The notes below the pieces were generated by a model. The model was not told where the DNA came from and did no database searches. It saw nothing but the letters and a program-made list of their open reading frames with translations. The position numbers and the translations under genes were made by a program. Below, one piece after another: positions 55,001 to 63,999 of a stretch of 64,000 bases of DNA (position 1 is its first letter; each line of letters opens with the position of its first letter). Origin of the DNA: Alkalihalobacterium elongatum (GTDB lineage Bacteria > Bacillota > Bacilli > Bacillales > Bacillaceae_F); contig NZ_WMKZ01000001.1 in assembly GCF_019024285.1 (NCBI RefSeq), positions 186,001 through 250,000 of the forward strand, given 5' to 3'.

Positions 55001-55753
55001 CTACTCTTCATAAATCATCTTTCGTGTCATTCCACCGTCTACAACTAAGTTAATGCCAGTAACAAAGTTATTGTCCGAGGCGGTTAAGTACATGCATGCC
55101 TTGGCTATATCTTCTGGTTTTCCGACGCGCTTCGAAAAATGCTGTTGATGATCAATTTCACGTAATGTACTATAATCTCCTGTTTCAATCCATCCTGGAG
55201 AGATAGCATTTACAGTAATATTGTATTCACTTAAGGATGCTGCTAGAGCGTGAGTTAATGCAACAATCCCACCTTTTGACGCTGCATATGCTTCTGAATT
55301 AGACTCTGACATAATCGCTCTCGTCGAGGCAATGTTCACAATTGCTCCTCCTCGTTCTTTTTCACGCATAACTTTAGCGACTTCTTTTGAACATAAAAAC
55401 ACACTTCGAACATTCGTATTCATCACACGATCCCAATCCCCTGCAGTACATTCAAATAGAGACTTAAACTGGCTAATTCCTGCATTATTAATTAGGATAT
55501 CAACAGTACCGTATGTGCCTTTAGTCTTTTCTACTAATGCAAATATCTCTGTCTCTTCGCTAACATCCGTCTTTATAAAAATGACATTATATCCCGATTG
55601 CCTTAGTTCCTTAACCGTTTTTTTACCTTGATCTTGATCAATATCAGCTAGTACAACTTTATATCCATACTCTGCATATGCTCTTGCAATGGCTTGACCG
55701 ATACCATTAGCTGCACCCGTCACAATTACTACTTTTCCCTCGTTCTTATTCAT
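55001..55753 (-). CDS. SDR oxidoreductase, FabG/glucose-dehydrogenase-like
   Basis: 250 residues, classical SDR. TGAANGIG (12-19), NNAG (89-92), Ser143, Tyr156-x3-Lys160 (YAASK) and the C-terminal LVVDGGMTRKM. Asp37 (VLADIDQ) after the second strand favours NAD(H). Substrate not readable. TAGGAG precedes the ATG. Single gene. Confidence 0.87.
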   Translation of the reverse strand: MNKNEGKVVIVTGAANGIGQAIARAYAEYGYKVVLADIDQDQGKKTVKELRQSGYNVIFIKTDVSEETEIFALVEKTKGTYGTVDILINNAGISQFKSLFECTAGDWDRVMNTNVRSVFLCSKEVAKVMREKERGGAIVNIASTRAIMSESNSEAYAASKGGIVALTHALAASLSEYNITVNAISPGWIETGDYSTLREIDHQQHFSKRVGKPEDIAKACMYLTASDNNFVTGINLVVDGGMTRKMIYEE

Positions 55754-55928
55754 AGTTCAACTCCTATCGCGTTTGTAATATGTATTTGTTTACAAATTGC
55801 ACACTATAGTAAAAAAATTACTTGTAAATAACTAAAAATTTATATTCTATTTCCAGTACATAGTATAGTACATAAAAATCCACTTCTTCCACAAAATAAA
55901 CTGACAAAGAATTGGGGGTGAATAATAA

Positions 55929-56108
55929 ATGGATGAAAAACGTGTAAAACAAATCCTTTCTTCTTCTGCCGACATTGATGTGAAATATAATGGGACTTCA
56001 GTATGGATCGATAAATTGAATGAAGACGGAAAAACTGCGACTGTACATTTAAGAGGTCCTTTAGAAGAGCGTTCTGAAGTAGAGATTTCCGAACTAGTCG
56101 AAGAATAA
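55929..56108 (+). CDS. sspH: H-type small acid-soluble spore protein
   Basis: 59 residues: MDEKRVKQILSSSADIDVKY then NGTSVWIDKLNEDGKTATVH, LRGPLEERSEVEISEL. The start with K/R-x-K-x-I-L, the VKYNG and VWI segment, and the acidic V-x-V/I-x-x-L end match the SspH family (about 57-60 residues), made in the forespore. GGGGGTGAATAATAA precedes the ATG. A SigG promoter is expected upstream but I cannot mark one with confidence. Confidence 0.85.
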   Translation: MDEKRVKQILSSSADIDVKYNGTSVWIDKLNEDGKTATVHLRGPLEERSEVEISELVEE

Positions 56109-56165
56109 CTTTTATTAAAACTCTTTTGCAATAATAAGAACACCTAATCTCAAAAAGAAGTAAAA

Positions 56166-56194
56166 AGAGCCTGATTAATCGCAAACCAGGCTCT
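56166..56194 (-). terminator. Terminator of the SbtA-like transporter gene
   Basis: An 8-bp GC-rich stem (AGAGCCTG / CAGGCTCT) with TTTTT on the minus strand, about 70 bp after the stop. It also lies at the end of sspH on the other strand. Confidence 0.75.
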
Positions 56195-56266
56195 AACCGC
56201 TTCCTACCTTCTATCCTTTCCTTCATATCAACTTCATGATCATCAGACCAACCTATATATTTGCTG

Positions 56267-57256
56267 TTAATAAATGAAATTTGCCAACCAATAAAAATAA
56301 GGAATACCAATAATCAAATTAAACGGCAGTGTTAGTCCGAGCGCCGATCCAATATAAATACCTGAATTGGCTTTCGGTATCGCTTGACCGACCGCTGCTG
56401 GTGCGGCAATATACGACGCACTTCCAGTTAAAAACGCTAAAACAACTGCTCCACCGACTGAAAGACCAATAAGATAACCAGCTAAAACTCCTATAGATCC
56501 GCCTATTACTGGTAAGATAAATGCAAAAAGAAACGATACTGGCTTCAAATTTTTAATTTGACGAATACTTTGTGTTGCAACCATTCCCATATGAAGTAAG
56601 AAGATACAAAGGATACCGTAAAATAAATCTCCGAACAATGGTCTAATTTGGACGAGGCCATCAGTATGTGCTACGTATCCAATAAAAATACCGCCTAACA
56701 AAAGAAAAATACTCTTTCCGAAAAATGCTTCTTTTATGACATGCTTGATACTAGCTTCGGGGTTGTCTTTTTCTTCATCTTCTTTTTGCGAAAAAACTTT
56801 ATATAAAACTATGGCTAAAATAATTGCGGGACCTTCCATTATGACTAGGATAGCCGACATATAGGCTTCATAATAAATACCGATTTTCTCTAAAAATGCA
56901 ATACCTGCAATAAATGTTACCGCACTAACTGATCCATAATGAGCAGCAATCGCAAAGGAATCAGTAACTGAAAACTTAAACAACCCTTTAACAACAAAAA
57001 GAGATATTCCAAACATTAATATACTTAAGACAATGGAAGTTATTATCGTTGGAAGCATGTCCATCAATGTGACATTTCGCAGCTCCACTCCACCCTTAAT
57101 TCCAATCGTAAGAAGGATAATCATCGTGTAGCCAGTATAAAATGCACCTGGGACTTTTAAATCGGAGTTGACGATGACAGCAACGATCCCAATTATGAAA
57201 AATAAAATCATCGGTGACAGCAAATTGGTATAGGCAATTTCATAAATTAAATCCAT
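56267..57256 (-). CDS. SbtA-like sodium-dependent bicarbonate transporter
   Basis: 329 residues, ten membrane helices in two inverted halves. NLLSPMILFFIIGIVAVIVN, AFYTGYTMIILLTIGIKGGV, AAHYGSVSAVTF and LLHMGMVA are the SbtA (PF05982) family blocks; GSASYIAAPAAVGQAIPKAN is the second-half signature. The cyanobacterial member takes up HCO3- with Na+; a bicarbonate role in a Bacillaceae is inferred from family only. A charged loop (QKEDEEKDNPEAS) splits the halves. ATG 57254-57256 follows AGAGGTGGG. Confidence 0.82.
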   Translation of the reverse strand: MDLIYEIAYTNLLSPMILFFIIGIVAVIVNSDLKVPGAFYTGYTMIILLTIGIKGGVELRNVTLMDMLPTIITSIVLSILMFGISLFVVKGLFKFSVTDSFAIAAHYGSVSAVTFIAGIAFLEKIGIYYEAYMSAILVIMEGPAIILAIVLYKVFSQKEDEEKDNPEASIKHVIKEAFFGKSIFLLLGGIFIGYVAHTDGLVQIRPLFGDLFYGILCIFLLHMGMVATQSIRQIKNLKPVSFLFAFILPVIGGSIGVLAGYLIGLSVGGAVVLAFLTGSASYIAAPAAVGQAIPKANSGIYIGSALGLTLPFNLIIGIPYFYWLANFIY

Positions 57257-57330
57257 AAAGCCCACCTCTAATCCCAACTTTTGTTATTATATTAAATTAA
57301 GGTAACCTATTTGATCGATTTATATAATAA

Positions 57331-57380
57331 TTCCCCACTTAAAACTACTTTTCAGTAATACAAATGAGTTTTAAGTGAGG
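57331..57380. repeat. Hairpin between transporter and sulfite-oxidase genes
   Basis: TCCCCACTTAAAACT and GAGTTTTAAGTGAGGGA are complementary over about 14 bp with one bulge, spaced by about 19 bp, 18 bp after the stop of the sulfite-oxidase-family gene. Possible terminator without a T-run. Confidence 0.55.
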
Positions 57381-57398
57381 GATTTTATGATGAAAAAA

Positions 57399-58457
57399 TT
57401 ATTCTACTTTCACTTCAATATTAAAAATGGCATTATACCCATAACCTTTGCGATTCCAAAACTCACTCTGTGGTTGGATATTACCTTGCGAATCTCGTGC
57501 TCTTGTTTGGATTGTATAACTCCCTTTTCCTGGTGTCTTCCAAACATAACTCCATTCTGTCCATGCATATGATGCAGATTTTTCTTCTAAAGTTACAGGC
57601 TCCCATGTATTTCCTTGATCAAATGAAATTTCGACTTCTGCAATTTGACCTTCCCCACTCCAAGCTAGACCGACAATTACGTGAGTACCTTCATCGATTA
57701 TTGAATGATCTAAAGGTTGTTGAATAATTGAATTCACTCGAACGGTTGTAACAGGAGTTTTACCCTCATCAGTATCTGGTCTAGGATAATAGACATAATC
57801 ATCCGTTTGAAAAGGGCCTTCAAACGGTCGAGTTACTACCGTTATCGTTTTTAACCATTTTACCGATGCCATCCCGTACCAATCTGGAACAATTAACCGA
57901 AGCGGATACCCATGTTTATAAGGAATAGACTGTCCATTATATTCAAAGGCAACGAGCGTATCAGGATGAAGAGCTTTCTTCAATGGAAGACTTCTTTCAA
58001 AAGAAACAACTTCATCTTTATTCGGTTTTACGCCGCGGTCTTTTCCAGTAAACACTACTTCTACTGTATTCTCATCTGGCTTTGCATAATTTAACAGCTC
58101 TTTAAGCGGGACACCTGTCCAAACCCCTTGACTCACTGCACCTTCCTCCCATTGTTCACCAAAAACTTTCGGACGGAACTTCGCTCGTTGATTACCCGAA
58201 CAAATTAATGGGAGAGTTATTTTTTTATGGGGTAATGCCTTAATTTCTTCTAGTTTTATAATAAAAGGATTACTTACAGCACCAGTCACAAGCAGATTTT
58301 CACTAGCCACATTCAATTCAGGGTATTGAAAATGATTACGCAAAAACCAATACTCTTTGTCAAAAATCGAACCGCGCAAAAAATGGATCGGTGTTTCTTG
58401 ATTTTCAGGAATTAAACTTCTCGTTGTAAAGTATGGTCTTACTTTCCCGTCATCCAT
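57399..58457 (-). CDS. Sulfite oxidase family molybdenum enzyme
   Basis: 352 residues. The molybdopterin-binding domain has the Mo-ligand Cys86 in LICSGNQR, VWTGVPLKELL, VVFTGKDRG, IPYKHGYPLRLIVPDWYGMA and SVKWLKTITV. The C-terminal about 110 residues form the Ig-like dimerisation domain (GLAWSGEGQIAEVEISFD, YTIQTRARDSQG, NRKGYGYNAIF). No signal peptide and no heme domain, so a cytoplasmic enzyme with an unknown electron acceptor. Sulfite to sulfate is the likely reaction. It needs molybdenum, which the modABC genes at 33 kb would supply. GGGG lies before the ATG. Confidence 0.9.
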   Translation of the reverse strand: MDDGKVRPYFTTRSLIPENQETPIHFLRGSIFDKEYWFLRNHFQYPELNVASENLLVTGAVSNPFIIKLEEIKALPHKKITLPLICSGNQRAKFRPKVFGEQWEEGAVSQGVWTGVPLKELLNYAKPDENTVEVVFTGKDRGVKPNKDEVVSFERSLPLKKALHPDTLVAFEYNGQSIPYKHGYPLRLIVPDWYGMASVKWLKTITVVTRPFEGPFQTDDYVYYPRPDTDEGKTPVTTVRVNSIIQQPLDHSIIDEGTHVIVGLAWSGEGQIAEVEISFDQGNTWEPVTLEEKSASYAWTEWSYVWKTPGKGSYTIQTRARDSQGNIQPQSEFWNRKGYGYNAIFNIEVKVE

Positions 58458-58622
58458 AAAATTCCCCTTTCAAATTAAAGCTTCATAAAAACATATTAAT
58501 ATTGATCATTGAATAGACCTCATCTAAACGTGATGCCAAAAAAATCATTCTAATGAACTGAGTAAGAATGGTGAACATAAAAAGAGTTAAACTAAGGAAA
58601 ATACAATTGGGAGGAATACTAC

Positions 58623-58964
58623 TTGAAGAAAAAAACGTTAACAATCCAACCCGCCTTCTATTTAGATAGTCCCTATGCTAAATACATAGAAGACGAGGAA
58701 CATGATGACTCTTACGGATTAATTTATTATGAATTTCTTCATGAAATGGGAACTTTACTAGGAGTTGATATTATTTTTAATCAACTTACTGAAACGAATT
58801 GGTTAATCACAGATGACCACCATATGAAAATCACCTATTATAAAGATGGTCAAAATAACGAAATGTTAGAATTTGAACCTAAAACAATCGAAGGCAAACA
58901 ATCCATACAAAAGATGGCAGACAAGCTTTTACTGGATAATTCGATGTATATAACGTTTAATTAG
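58623..58964 (+). CDS. Hypothetical acidic protein
   Basis: 113 residues, cytoplasmic, with YAKYIEDEEHDDSYGLIYYE, LLGVDIIFNQLTETNWLI and DDHHMKITYYKDGQNNEMLE. No family recognised. It starts with TTG, eight bases after GGGAGG; the coding frame and ribosome site are convincing. Followed by a bidirectional terminator. Confidence 0.65.
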   Translation: MKKKTLTIQPAFYLDSPYAKYIEDEEHDDSYGLIYYEFLHEMGTLLGVDIIFNQLTETNWLITDDHHMKITYYKDGQNNEMLEFEPKTIEGKQSIQKMADKLLLDNSMYITFN

Positions 58965-59011
58965 AACACGTTGTTTAAAAAGCACTGGTATCATTTGGTT
59001 TAAGACATAAA

Positions 59012-59040
59012 AAAACAGGACCGCTAAAAAGTCCTGTTTT
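59012..59040. terminator. Bidirectional terminator between convergent genes
   Basis: A perfect 10-bp stem (AAAACAGGAC / GTCCTGTTTT) with a 9-nt loop, flanked by A- and T-runs. Confidence 0.85.
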
Positions 59041-59046
59041 ATACTG

Positions 59047-59448
59047 TTATTCTTTGTCTGTAAGCTGTTTGCTGAAAACAAATGTCATGACTAAAAATAC
59101 AACAAAGCTGATCATTAACACCGAACCACCAACGATATAGAAAAGGAGATTAAATAGCTCTGGCGCCCATTCTGGCTTGAAGTAATACATCCACATTCCT
59201 GCTGTTAGTCCAAAACTACCTAAAAATGCCGACCATACTTGTACGGTTGCTAACTTTGACTTTTTAGGAATCGCAAAAATTGCGTAAAAAACAGCAAATG
59301 CAAAAAGGGAAAGCCACCCGACAACTAAAATGTGAGCATGAATAGCTCGAAATAGATACGATCCTGCTCCAGCCATGTGACCACCCATAAATGCTCCAAT
59401 GACAGCGTATATGGCAGATGTTCGAAGTAAAAACTTAGTTCTATTCAA
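59047..59448 (-). CDS. Four-helix membrane protein with HxH motif
   Basis: 133 residues, four membrane helices. RAIHAHILVVGWLSLFAF (His37, His39) looks like the H-x-H-x2-L-x-GW segment of small proteins related to heme-copper oxidase subunit I and NnrS. Heme or copper binding is possible but unproven. TTG 59446-59448 lies six bases after GAGGTG, which I prefer to the GTG three codons upstream that overlaps the site. It begins 15 bp after the MMPL transporter gene stop and is in that operon. Confidence 0.75.
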   Translation of the reverse strand: MNRTKFLLRTSAIYAVIGAFMGGHMAGAGSYLFRAIHAHILVVGWLSLFAFAVFYAIFAIPKKSKLATVQVWSAFLGSFGLTAGMWMYYFKPEWAPELFNLLFYIVGGSVLMISFVVFLVMTFVFSKQLTDKE

Positions 59449-59463
59449 CTTAACCACCTCAAT

Positions 59464-61650
59464 TTATTTTGATTTATTATAACTAGAAGGCCACCAATTC
59501 CATCGACCTAATAAAGTAACAATTGCTGGTACAAGCATTCCACGTACTAAAAATGCATCCATTAGAATTCCAATACAAACAATAAATCCAAACATAAACA
59601 ATTCTAAGATCGGCTGTGTCATTAATACACCAAATGTTGCAGCCAAGATCAGTCCTGCAGAAGAAATAACTCCCCCGGTATATGCCACACCTCGCTGCAC
59701 GGATTCACGAATAGTAAAGGTACGATTTTCCTCTCGTATTCTAGAAATTAACATAATATTGTAATCTACTCCTAAAGCTACAAGAAAAACAAAAGCATAT
59801 AGTGGGATACGATAGCTCATTGCTTCATATCCAAATAGATTTTCAAAAATAAACCAGCTAAGCCCTAACGCAGATAGATATGAAATCAATATAGTTGTCA
59901 TCATATAGATAGGTGCAATCAGCGAGCGTGTATGGAAAATTAGCATCGTAAAAATGACTATTGTTACGACAATAATGACAATCCGAGTATCTCGCTCATT
60001 TAATTCCCGAATATCAGCCTGCTTGGCTGTTTCACCTGCAAAATAGAGGTAGGTTTGATGACTTCCTAGGCCACTATCATCTAGAAGTCTCTCTCTTTTA
60101 CTATTCAACGAGTTTAATAGATCTAAAGCTTCTTGATCATATGGGTTCATATTTAGAATGATATCAAATTTTACAGCTTGTCCTGATTCAGATAACCAGC
60201 GCGTCCCGTGTGTTTCCCCATTTGTTATCAGATCACGTTCTGGTAAAGATGTTGACATTACACCTTCTTCAGCTAATAAACTTTCATTTAATCGCTCTAA
60301 CGCCGTTAGTTCTTTTTCGGAAAAAGTAAATCCATCTTCCTTCTCCACGAGTATAGTTACAGGAGCAAGCTCTCCAGCAGGAAAGCTTTGTTCAAGCTGC
60401 TCAAAACCAATACGAGAATTCATATCGTCTGGAAATGATTTTACTAAGTTAAATGAGTATTGGACATTCAGTACATTTAGTCCGTTAACAATAAGGAATA
60501 AAAGAACAATCCCCCCTGAAATGAAGGGGCTTTTGGTTACAACCGAACCGACTTTATTCCAAAATTTATTTTTCTTTAACGTCTCCTCACCAACTTTAGG
60601 TATGGCTGGCCAGAATGAACGTCTTCCTACAATTGTAAATAATGCTGGGATTAAGGTAAGACCAGCTAGTAAAACAATTGCAATTGTAATCGCAAATACA
60701 GGTGCGAAGTTCTGGTATGGCCCGTAATTTGCTAAGAAAAGAACGAGCATCGCGGCAAAAACAGTGCCACCGCTAAAGAAGATTGGTGATGCAACCTCCT
60801 TTACTGCCTCTTTCATAGCCTTATGCTTACTCTCATGTTTCCGAAGTTCTTCACGATAGCGAGAGAATACAAATAAGCAATAATCTGTAGTTGCCCCAAA
60901 TAATAGGATCATAACGATGGATAAAGATTGGGATTCGATCATAAATACTTGATTAGCTGCAAATAAACCAAGAACCCGATCGACCACTTGGTAAACAATC
61001 GCAACAGCAAAAAGTGGAATAATTGCTAATAACGGCGAACGATAAATAACAATTAGTAAAATTAACACAAGACCAATGGTCGAAAATAACAAAACGAGGT
61101 CTGCGTTAGAAAATATTGCAATCGTATCCGAAGCAATTCCTGCTGGCCCAGTAACCATTAAAGTGCCAAGATCTAGTTGCTCATCACCATAAGCCTGGAT
61201 CTCGATAACCGTATGATTAATATCGGACATTTCTAAATGATCGGTTAAAGTTACAGGTAGAACAATGGTTGAACCATCTTCTGATAAAAACATTTCTTTT
61301 GCATGATCAGGAAAGTGGTGAAAAGGAACCGTAGACTCTATTGTAACAAGTTCTGTCTCATCCGTTAACCATTGACTCACTTTATCAATCTGTGAAATAT
61401 TGGACTCATTCCATACTTCATCAGCCTGAAATACAAGTAAGGCTAACAAACCCTCCTGTGAGAAATAAGACTTCACTTTTTCACTCGCAACAACGGAGAG
61501 TGCTTCCTTTGGTAAATCGTCTTCTCCAGTATTAACAGTATAATCATTCGCTGATGGAGCTGCACTTAAAGCCCCAGCAACCACAATCCAAATACCTAAA
61601 ATGAGCCATACCCACTTTCGGTCTGATGTATATTTAGCTAATTTGCTCAT
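59464..61650 (-). CDS. MMPL/RND family exporter (YdfJ-like)
   Basis: 728 residues, twelve membrane helices in two similar halves, each preceded by an extracytoplasmic domain. The first half has LLFGATTDYCLFVFSRYREE, the second VALGVDYNIMLISRIREENR: the G-x-x-x-D-Y motif of MMPL proteins, which couples the proton gradient to export of lipids or drugs. B. subtilis YdfJ is controlled by a neighbouring two-component system, and a two-component pair lies immediately upstream here too. An 11-bp-period direct repeat about 150 bp upstream may bind the regulator. AGGAGAGG precedes the ATG. Confidence 0.88.
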   Translation of the reverse strand: MSKLAKYTSDRKWVWLILGIWIVVAGALSAAPSANDYTVNTGEDDLPKEALSVVASEKVKSYFSQEGLLALLVFQADEVWNESNISQIDKVSQWLTDETELVTIESTVPFHHFPDHAKEMFLSEDGSTIVLPVTLTDHLEMSDINHTVIEIQAYGDEQLDLGTLMVTGPAGIASDTIAIFSNADLVLLFSTIGLVLILLIVIYRSPLLAIIPLFAVAIVYQVVDRVLGLFAANQVFMIESQSLSIVMILLFGATTDYCLFVFSRYREELRKHESKHKAMKEAVKEVASPIFFSGGTVFAAMLVLFLANYGPYQNFAPVFAITIAIVLLAGLTLIPALFTIVGRRSFWPAIPKVGEETLKKNKFWNKVGSVVTKSPFISGGIVLLFLIVNGLNVLNVQYSFNLVKSFPDDMNSRIGFEQLEQSFPAGELAPVTILVEKEDGFTFSEKELTALERLNESLLAEEGVMSTSLPERDLITNGETHGTRWLSESGQAVKFDIILNMNPYDQEALDLLNSLNSKRERLLDDSGLGSHQTYLYFAGETAKQADIRELNERDTRIVIIVVTIVIFTMLIFHTRSLIAPIYMMTTILISYLSALGLSWFIFENLFGYEAMSYRIPLYAFVFLVALGVDYNIMLISRIREENRTFTIRESVQRGVAYTGGVISSAGLILAATFGVLMTQPILELFMFGFIVCIGILMDAFLVRGMLVPAIVTLLGRWNWWPSSYNKSK

Positions 61651-61793
61651 TTCTTTCTTCCTCTCCTATTTTACTTATTTCATCGTCATGTGTAGTAGTA
61701 GTAACCTAGAAAACTGTCTATCATCTCCTCTTGTATTTTGTACCCAAACAATTAGCATTAATTTTCTTTTCAAACTGATCATATCAATGCAAT

Positions 61794-61811
61794 ATGAACA
61801 CAAGATGAACA
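61794..61811. promoter_or_regulatory. Direct repeat, putative response-regulator site of the exporter
   Basis: ATGAACA-N4-ATGAACA (61794-61800 and 61805-61811), read TGTTCAT twice with an 11-bp period toward the exporter gene. Tandem sites with this period are typical for OmpR/PhoB-type regulators such as the one encoded upstream. Inference. Confidence 0.5.
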
Positions 61812-61871
61812 AAGAAGGACCAAGCTTACAGATTTTCAAAAAACCTTACGCCCTCTTTTACTTACATCTAT

Positions 61872-61919
61872 AAAAAAAGGTGACTAACACCCATCTTGAG
61901 GGAATTAGTCACCTTTTTT
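61872..61919 (-). terminator. Terminator containing the histidine kinase stop codon
   Basis: On the minus strand AAAAAAGGTGACTAA and its complement form a stem around a 17-nt loop, followed by seven T. The first arm is the last codons of the kinase gene (GGT GAC TAA), so the gene ends inside its own terminator. Confidence 0.85.
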
Positions 61920-63311
61920 AACTGGAAGCGTAAATTTAAACTCTGTTCCTTTTCCAACTTTACTTCTCACAAATATGGACGTTTGATGCAGATCTATTAT
62001 TGACTTTACAATCGAAAGTCCGATTCCCGTACCGACTTTTTTCGATCTAGCCTTGTCGGTTTTATAAAAACGATCCCAAATATGTTTTAAATCTTCTTCT
62101 GGGATTCCTTCTCCATTATCCAATATACTGATCTTTACATTATCATCCTGTAGAGATAAACTCACTTGAATTTCACTATTCTGTGGTGAATATTGGATCG
62201 CATTTTGAATTAGATTAACGAATACTTGTTCCATACGATCTAAATCAGCATATACAAAAATATCTTCATCCACACCTTTTATCTCAACATTAATCTTTTC
62301 CTTCAATAACTCTGGTTCCATGTTTGCTATAACTAACCTGATTTGTTCAGAAAGGTTGTAATTAGTAGGCTGAATGATAATTTTTCCAGCTTCTAACTGC
62401 GTTAAGCTTAGTAAATCATTTACTAGCTTAATTAACCGTTCCGTTTCTTTTTTCATGATGGAATAGTAATGATTCTTTCGTTCTTTAGGTATCGTTCCAT
62501 CAATTAAAGCAACTAAAAATCCTTTGATTGAAGTTAACGGTGAGCGCAAATCATGAGAAACATTTGCAACAAAGTCTCTTCGCATTTGCTCCAAACGATC
62601 TAATTCCTTAGCCATAAAATTAAATGTTTCTCCCAATTGTCCCACTTCATCTTCCGTTTTCACTTGTACGTTACGGGAAAAATCTCCCTTCGCATACTGC
62701 AATGCAATTTCATTCATATGCCGAAGAGGTGCAGTTATTTTTCTAGAAATAAACCAAATAGCAACACCAGTTAAGGCGATTGTAATAAACATAGTGAGCA
62801 AAATAAGAAATATCATTTGGCGGGACTGGTGATTGTATTCATGAAATACCATCACCATTGAATATATATGTTGATTTTCTAGCTCAACTTCGAGTGGGGC
62901 AGCCATTAGATAGATTAGGTAGTCATTTATTCTCATCGGTTCCGTAATAAGCTCTCCTTCTAAGGAAGTCTGAACAATATCTGAATCAATCTCTGCTAAT
63001 TCTGGAGGAGCATAGTCAGATTGAAAATGGACCTTCCCCACCTCGTCATAGATTGTTACCGTTGTATGCGGTTGGTTTAAACTCATTTGTAGTGATGATT
63101 TCACAACCTCTTGATCCCAATCTTTTTTATACGCTAGTTGTAAGTGGCTTACAATTTGATCCCGTTGATGATAAAAAAGCTCCTCGTAATTGCTATATAA
63201 GTATTCATGGAACAAATAAATAAAGATCGTACTAAATATTAAAAACGCTAACAGTAATATAAGAGAGTACGTTAGAAATAACTTTGTAAAAATTCCTTTT
63301 CTTTTAATCAC
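61905..63311 (-). CDS. Sensor histidine kinase (HAMP, EnvZ/BaeS type)
   Basis: 468 residues: membrane helix about 8-33, an extracytoplasmic sensor of about 130 residues, helix about 166-189, HAMP (about 190-242), HisKA with His253 in NVSHDLRSPLTSIKG, then HATPase with NLIQNAIQYSP, DNGEGIPEE, WDRFYKTDKARSKK and GTGIGLSIVKSI. Phosphorylates the regulator encoded just upstream. GTG 63309-63311 overlaps the regulator gene by 8 bp and follows GAGGTGG; this coupling is usual for such pairs. Sensor ligand unknown; the downstream exporter suggests an envelope or drug signal. Confidence 0.92.
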   Translation of the reverse strand: MIKRKGIFTKLFLTYSLILLLAFLIFSTIFIYLFHEYLYSNYEELFYHQRDQIVSHLQLAYKKDWDQEVVKSSLQMSLNQPHTTVTIYDEVGKVHFQSDYAPPELAEIDSDIVQTSLEGELITEPMRINDYLIYLMAAPLEVELENQHIYSMVMVFHEYNHQSRQMIFLILLTMFITIALTGVAIWFISRKITAPLRHMNEIALQYAKGDFSRNVQVKTEDEVGQLGETFNFMAKELDRLEQMRRDFVANVSHDLRSPLTSIKGFLVALIDGTIPKERKNHYYSIMKKETERLIKLVNDLLSLTQLEAGKIIIQPTNYNLSEQIRLVIANMEPELLKEKINVEIKGVDEDIFVYADLDRMEQVFVNLIQNAIQYSPQNSEIQVSLSLQDDNVKISILDNGEGIPEEDLKHIWDRFYKTDKARSKKVGTGIGLSIVKSIIDLHQTSIFVRSKVGKGTEFKFTLPVKKGD

Positions 63312-63999
63312 TGACGTCCACCTCAAACTTATAACCCACCCCACGAATTGTTTTTAGGGCCCATTTTGAAGTTGGTTGTCCTAATTTCTCTCTTAATCTT
63401 TTCACATGTACATCAATCGTTCGAGGATCACCATCAAAATCATAACCCCAAATTTGATCTAGTAGCTGTAAACGTGAAAAAACTTGGTTTGGATGAGACG
63501 TAAAAAAATAAAGTAATTCTAATTCTTTAGGCGGCATCGTGACTTCTCTCCCACCAATAAACACTTTAAACTCTTTCATATTTATTGATAAACTAGGCCA
63601 TTCTATATTTTCGCTTTCGTCAACCAACCCATTTGTCCTTCTCAGCACCGCCTTCATCCGTGCAATTAGCTCATTTGGGTCAAAAGGCTTAACAATATAA
63701 TCATCTGCACCTAAATCCAGCCCACGGATTTTATCATAACTTTCGCCCATTCCCGTAAGCATTATAATAGGAATTACTGAATTTTCACTTCTAATTTCCT
63801 TACACACTTCCCAACCATCCACTTTAGGAAGCATGATGTCTAAAATGACAAAGTCAGGCTGGTCATCGTAAAACTTTATCAGCCCATCCTCACCTTCATT
63901 CGCAACAATCGCGATGTGGCCTTGTTTTTCAATATATAATGTAATCAGTTCACATATATTAAGATCATCTTCAATGATTAGTACCTTCAATGGACTCAA
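63304..63999 (-). CDS. OmpR/PhoB-family response regulator (start near window edge)
   Basis: Up to 231 residues. Receiver domain: EDD (10-12), phospho-acceptor Asp54 in VILDIMLP, Thr82 in MLTG, Lys104 in IVKPFD. C-terminal winged helix with PPKELELLYFFTSHPNQVFS and DPRTIDVHVKRLREKLG. The true start is probably the TTG at 63988-63990 (giving MKVLIIEDD) but upstream DNA, with the ribosome site, lies beyond the window, so the start is open. It is the first visible gene of the regulator-kinase pair. Confidence 0.92.
   Translation of the reverse strand: MSPLKVLIIEDDLNICELITLYIEKQGHIAIVANEGEDGLIKFYDDQPDFVILDIMLPKVDGWEVCKEIRSENSVIPIIMLTGMGESYDKIRGLDLGADDYIVKPFDPNELIARMKAVLRRTNGLVDESENIEWPSLSINMKEFKVFIGGREVTMPPKELELLYFFTSHPNQVFSRLQLLDQIWGYDFDGDPRTIDVHVKRLREKLGQPTSKWALKTIRGVGYKFEVDVSD

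Noticed and set aside
55840-56310. Minus-strand frames of 156 and 98 codons over the sspH region
   Set aside because: Antisense to the well-supported sspH gene and to a terminator; compositions rich in Cys/Phe/Ser as expected for shadows.
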